From assembly GCF_001612765.1 (NCBI RefSeq), contig NZ_BDBB01000013.1, forward strand, positions 62,001 to 126,000: a DNA stretch of 64,000 nt. The letters are read 5' to 3'. Source of the DNA: Nocardia arthritidis NBRC 100137. GTDB lineage: Bacteria; Actinomycetota; Actinomycetes; Mycobacteriales; Mycobacteriaceae. Positions 63,501 to 64,000 of this stretch are shown piece by piece; within the stretch, counting starts at the first letter, position 1, and each line of letters begins with the position of its first letter. A program made the translations under genes and the position numbers. The notes beneath the pieces are model-generated. The model was not told the origin of the DNA. It saw nothing but the letters and a program-made list of their open reading frames with translations, and did not search any database.

Positions 63501-64000
63501 TCCGCGCGGCCCCAAGCTCATTCCGGGCGCGTCGGTGGCCGGCGGGCGTTACCGTCTGCTGGCGGGCCATGGCGGCGCCCGCGGACTGAAGTTCTGGCAG
63601 GCGCTGGATATCAAGCTCGATCGCGAGGTCGCGCTGACCTTCGTCGACGCCGACCAGAAGGCCACGGAGAACTCCGGGCAGGACGGCCCCCAAGCGATCC
63701 TGTCCCGGACGCTGCGCCTCGGCCGGATCAACTCGCCGGGCCTCGCCCGCGTTCTGGACGTCGTGCGCGGCAGCTCCGGCGGCATCGTGGTGGCGGAGTG
63801 GACGCCGGGTCGCTCGCTGCGCGAGATGGCCGAGACGGTGCCGTCGCCGATCGGCGCGGCGCGGGCCATCCGCGCCCTCGCCTCGGCGGCCGAGTTGGCT
63901 CACCGCGGCGGTGGCTCGCTGTCCATCGATCATCCCGACCGGGTGCGCATCAGCGCCTCGGGTGATGCGGTGCTCGCCTTCCCCGGCACCCTCTCCGACT
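60598..64000 (+). CDS. murJ: Lipid II flippase MurJ fused to a pseudokinase-like region, 3' end missing
   Basis: The frame runs off the window after 1134 codons. The first roughly 250 residues are cytoplasmic, Pro/Arg-rich, and hold four 12-residue repeats. The MurJ/MviN core starts at about residue 265 (SRLLSDSGSIAFATLISRITGFGKQLLL) and has about 14 hydrophobic segments, with QIPNMIAELVLGAVLTAIVVPTLV typical of the family. After the core, a roughly 80-residue linker leads to a kinase-like fold (GGRYRLLAGHGGARGLKFWQ). There the VAIK lysine is replaced (REVALTFVD), as in the Rv3910 pseudokinase, which is bound by FhaA when phosphorylated. Two ATG codons follow AGGAGG; the second (60598) has the better spacing. 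Confidence 0.92.
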   Translation, partial: MSDDDISAHRPRPSDRFDGPPVRRAPVAPWERGPAPAEADRPDVNGGPYNDEQAPLVPRISRPPAAPHPRPGQRMPPPPPPGAQPRPPVPPPPRPGPAPDPNPRQYPAPPPPAGPGQPRPVPPGPARPGPVPSGGAPRQAPPATPRAPQSGAIPAAPRPPRSGAIPAVPRPPQSGPIPAAPRPPRSGPIPVATPESDRVPPPRYAPPPPQQFPPPPRQRPAAPVRHEPAEPDRPRTREWPAATDTAEPPKADDSKQSANSRLLSDSGSIAFATLISRITGFGKQLLLLTVLGPAIASAFTVASQIPNMIAELVLGAVLTAIVVPTLVRAEQEDPDRGAAFVRRLVTAAFVVLATAALLATAAAPVLTTHVFLSDDGKVNTALTTALAFLLLPAILFYGMSALLTAILNTRQMFKPGAWAPVLNNVVVLTVLGLYVLMPGEITLDPVRMSDPKLLVLGVGVTVGVVVQAVSLLPAIRRAGIDLRPLWGVDARLKQFGGMGAAIILYVLISQAGFVFATRISSHADAAGPAIYNNAWLLLQLPYGVLGVTVLTAIMPRLSRNAAADDTPAVVDDLSAATRLTMIALVPVVTFLTLAGPQVGQALYGYGNFGSDAERLGLAVSWSAFALIPYSLVLIHLRVFYAREQAWIPTWIILGITAAKIVFSALAPVITDAEHVVIALGVANGLGFTVGAVVGGWLLHRSLGDLRMANVGRTVTRVVLASLAGGAVMWIVDRVLGLDRLTASFHGPGSLIRVAITAVVMFAVAFGLMRLAGIPEIVAITVAISRRLGWTPPAPDLDLESPVEDPYVTQVLRRPDPYLAYPRFDPYMDAQTMVLPVIRPDAVDRTGMGEFPYPVRQRSTSGEFAGTSTYQGEGGPRVSDDAVGGVPAADSSATTPGGLSTDVPPTAGEPLDPAYANKEPGTAPPEQDAARPQENQLPPRDPMYDTGMIPVGSPEMPPMGGENLGARRIPRGPKLIPGASVAGGRYRLLAGHGGARGLKFWQALDIKLDREVALTFVDADQKATENSGQDGPQAILSRTLRLGRINSPGLARVLDVVRGSSGGIVVAEWTPGRSLREMAETVPSPIGAARAIRALASAAELAHRGGGSLSIDHPDRVRISASGDAVLAFPGTLSD
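61033..61176 (+). repeat. Four 36-bp coding repeats in the MurJ N-terminal tail
   Basis: Four consecutive units encode 12 residues of the type RPPRSGPIPAAP, differing at about two positions each. The strict period and conserved Ser-Gly-x-Ile-Pro core suggest tandem duplication. It lies in the cytoplasmic, disordered tail before the first MurJ helix, and could bind a partner protein or be a phosphorylation target. Confidence 0.8.
63211..63228 (+). promoter_or_regulatory. Strong internal ribosome site and GTG inside the murJ frame
   Basis: GAAGGAGGA lies 7 nt before an in-frame GTG at 63226 (VSDDAVGGV), just after the membrane core and before the pseudokinase-like module. The downstream part could therefore be made as a separate protein as well as a fusion. 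The N-terminus VSDD resembles the N-terminus MSDDD of the whole protein. Confidence 0.5.

Overview
The window looks like a chromosomal segment of a mycolic-acid actinomycete, most probably a Nocardia species. GC content is very high, GTG starts are frequent, there is a complete mce lipid-import operon, and many genes have recognisable Mycobacterium tuberculosis counterparts in the same order: Sdh1 (Rv0249c-Rv0247c), DinB2, a Zmp1-like M13 peptidase, and the block pcnA-mutT4-Rv3909-Rv3910. Species assignment is inference. I saw no rRNA, tRNA, CRISPR array, transposase or phage gene.

Layout. 0-3 kb: end of an Sdh1-type succinate dehydrogenase operon. 3-5.5 kb: DUF397 gene, an unknown gene with a paralogue at 45.6 kb, an AlkA-like DNA glycosylase, and a 34-residue ORF. 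5.6-10.8 kb: a large FAD/Fe-S oxidase, then an ABC exporter behind a MerR-type promoter. 10.9-15.9 kb: secreted alpha/beta-hydrolase, YhdH-type reductase, dinB2, and a divergent TetR-thioesterase pair with a palindromic operator. 16-20.8 kb: lon with a HAIR (HspR) element, a DUF445 membrane protein and a TIGR03084 protein. 21-24.3 kb: secreted unknown, LhgO, SRPBCC protein, RNase H. 24.3-33.9 kb: leftward mce operon (yrbEA, yrbEB, mceA-F, Mce-associated protein). 34-42 kb: secreted serine protease, DHA2 exporter, duplicated-domain lipoprotein, secreted Cys protein, beta-lactamase-fold esterase, P450, L,D-transpeptidase. 42-46 kb: M13 peptidase, then an XRE regulator-tandem DUF397-unknown cluster. 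46-55 kb: membrane protein, pirin, NUDIX, MFS, secreted DUF4185 protein, pxpABC 5-oxoprolinase operon and an unknown gene. 55-64 kb: pcnA divergent from mutT4-DUF6049-murJ, the last running off the window.

How the parts act together. The mce operon has two permeases, six MCE subunits and one accessory protein, mostly joined by ATGA stop/start overlaps, and should form one envelope lipid transporter. pxpABC should convert 5-oxoproline to glutamate. mutT4-DUF6049-murJ couples nucleotide clean-up genes to lipid II export, and the MurJ reading frame continues into a pseudokinase-like module.

Regulation visible in the sequence: a HAIR element before lon, a 19-bp-spacer MerR promoter before the ABC exporter, a TetR palindrome touching its start codon, many long-stem terminators, and about ten genes with a TANNNT box 6-10 nt before the start codon, typical of leaderless transcripts. 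The most interesting candidates are the XRE/DUF397/unknown module, present as a full cluster and as an orphan pair, and the unannotated short ORFs.
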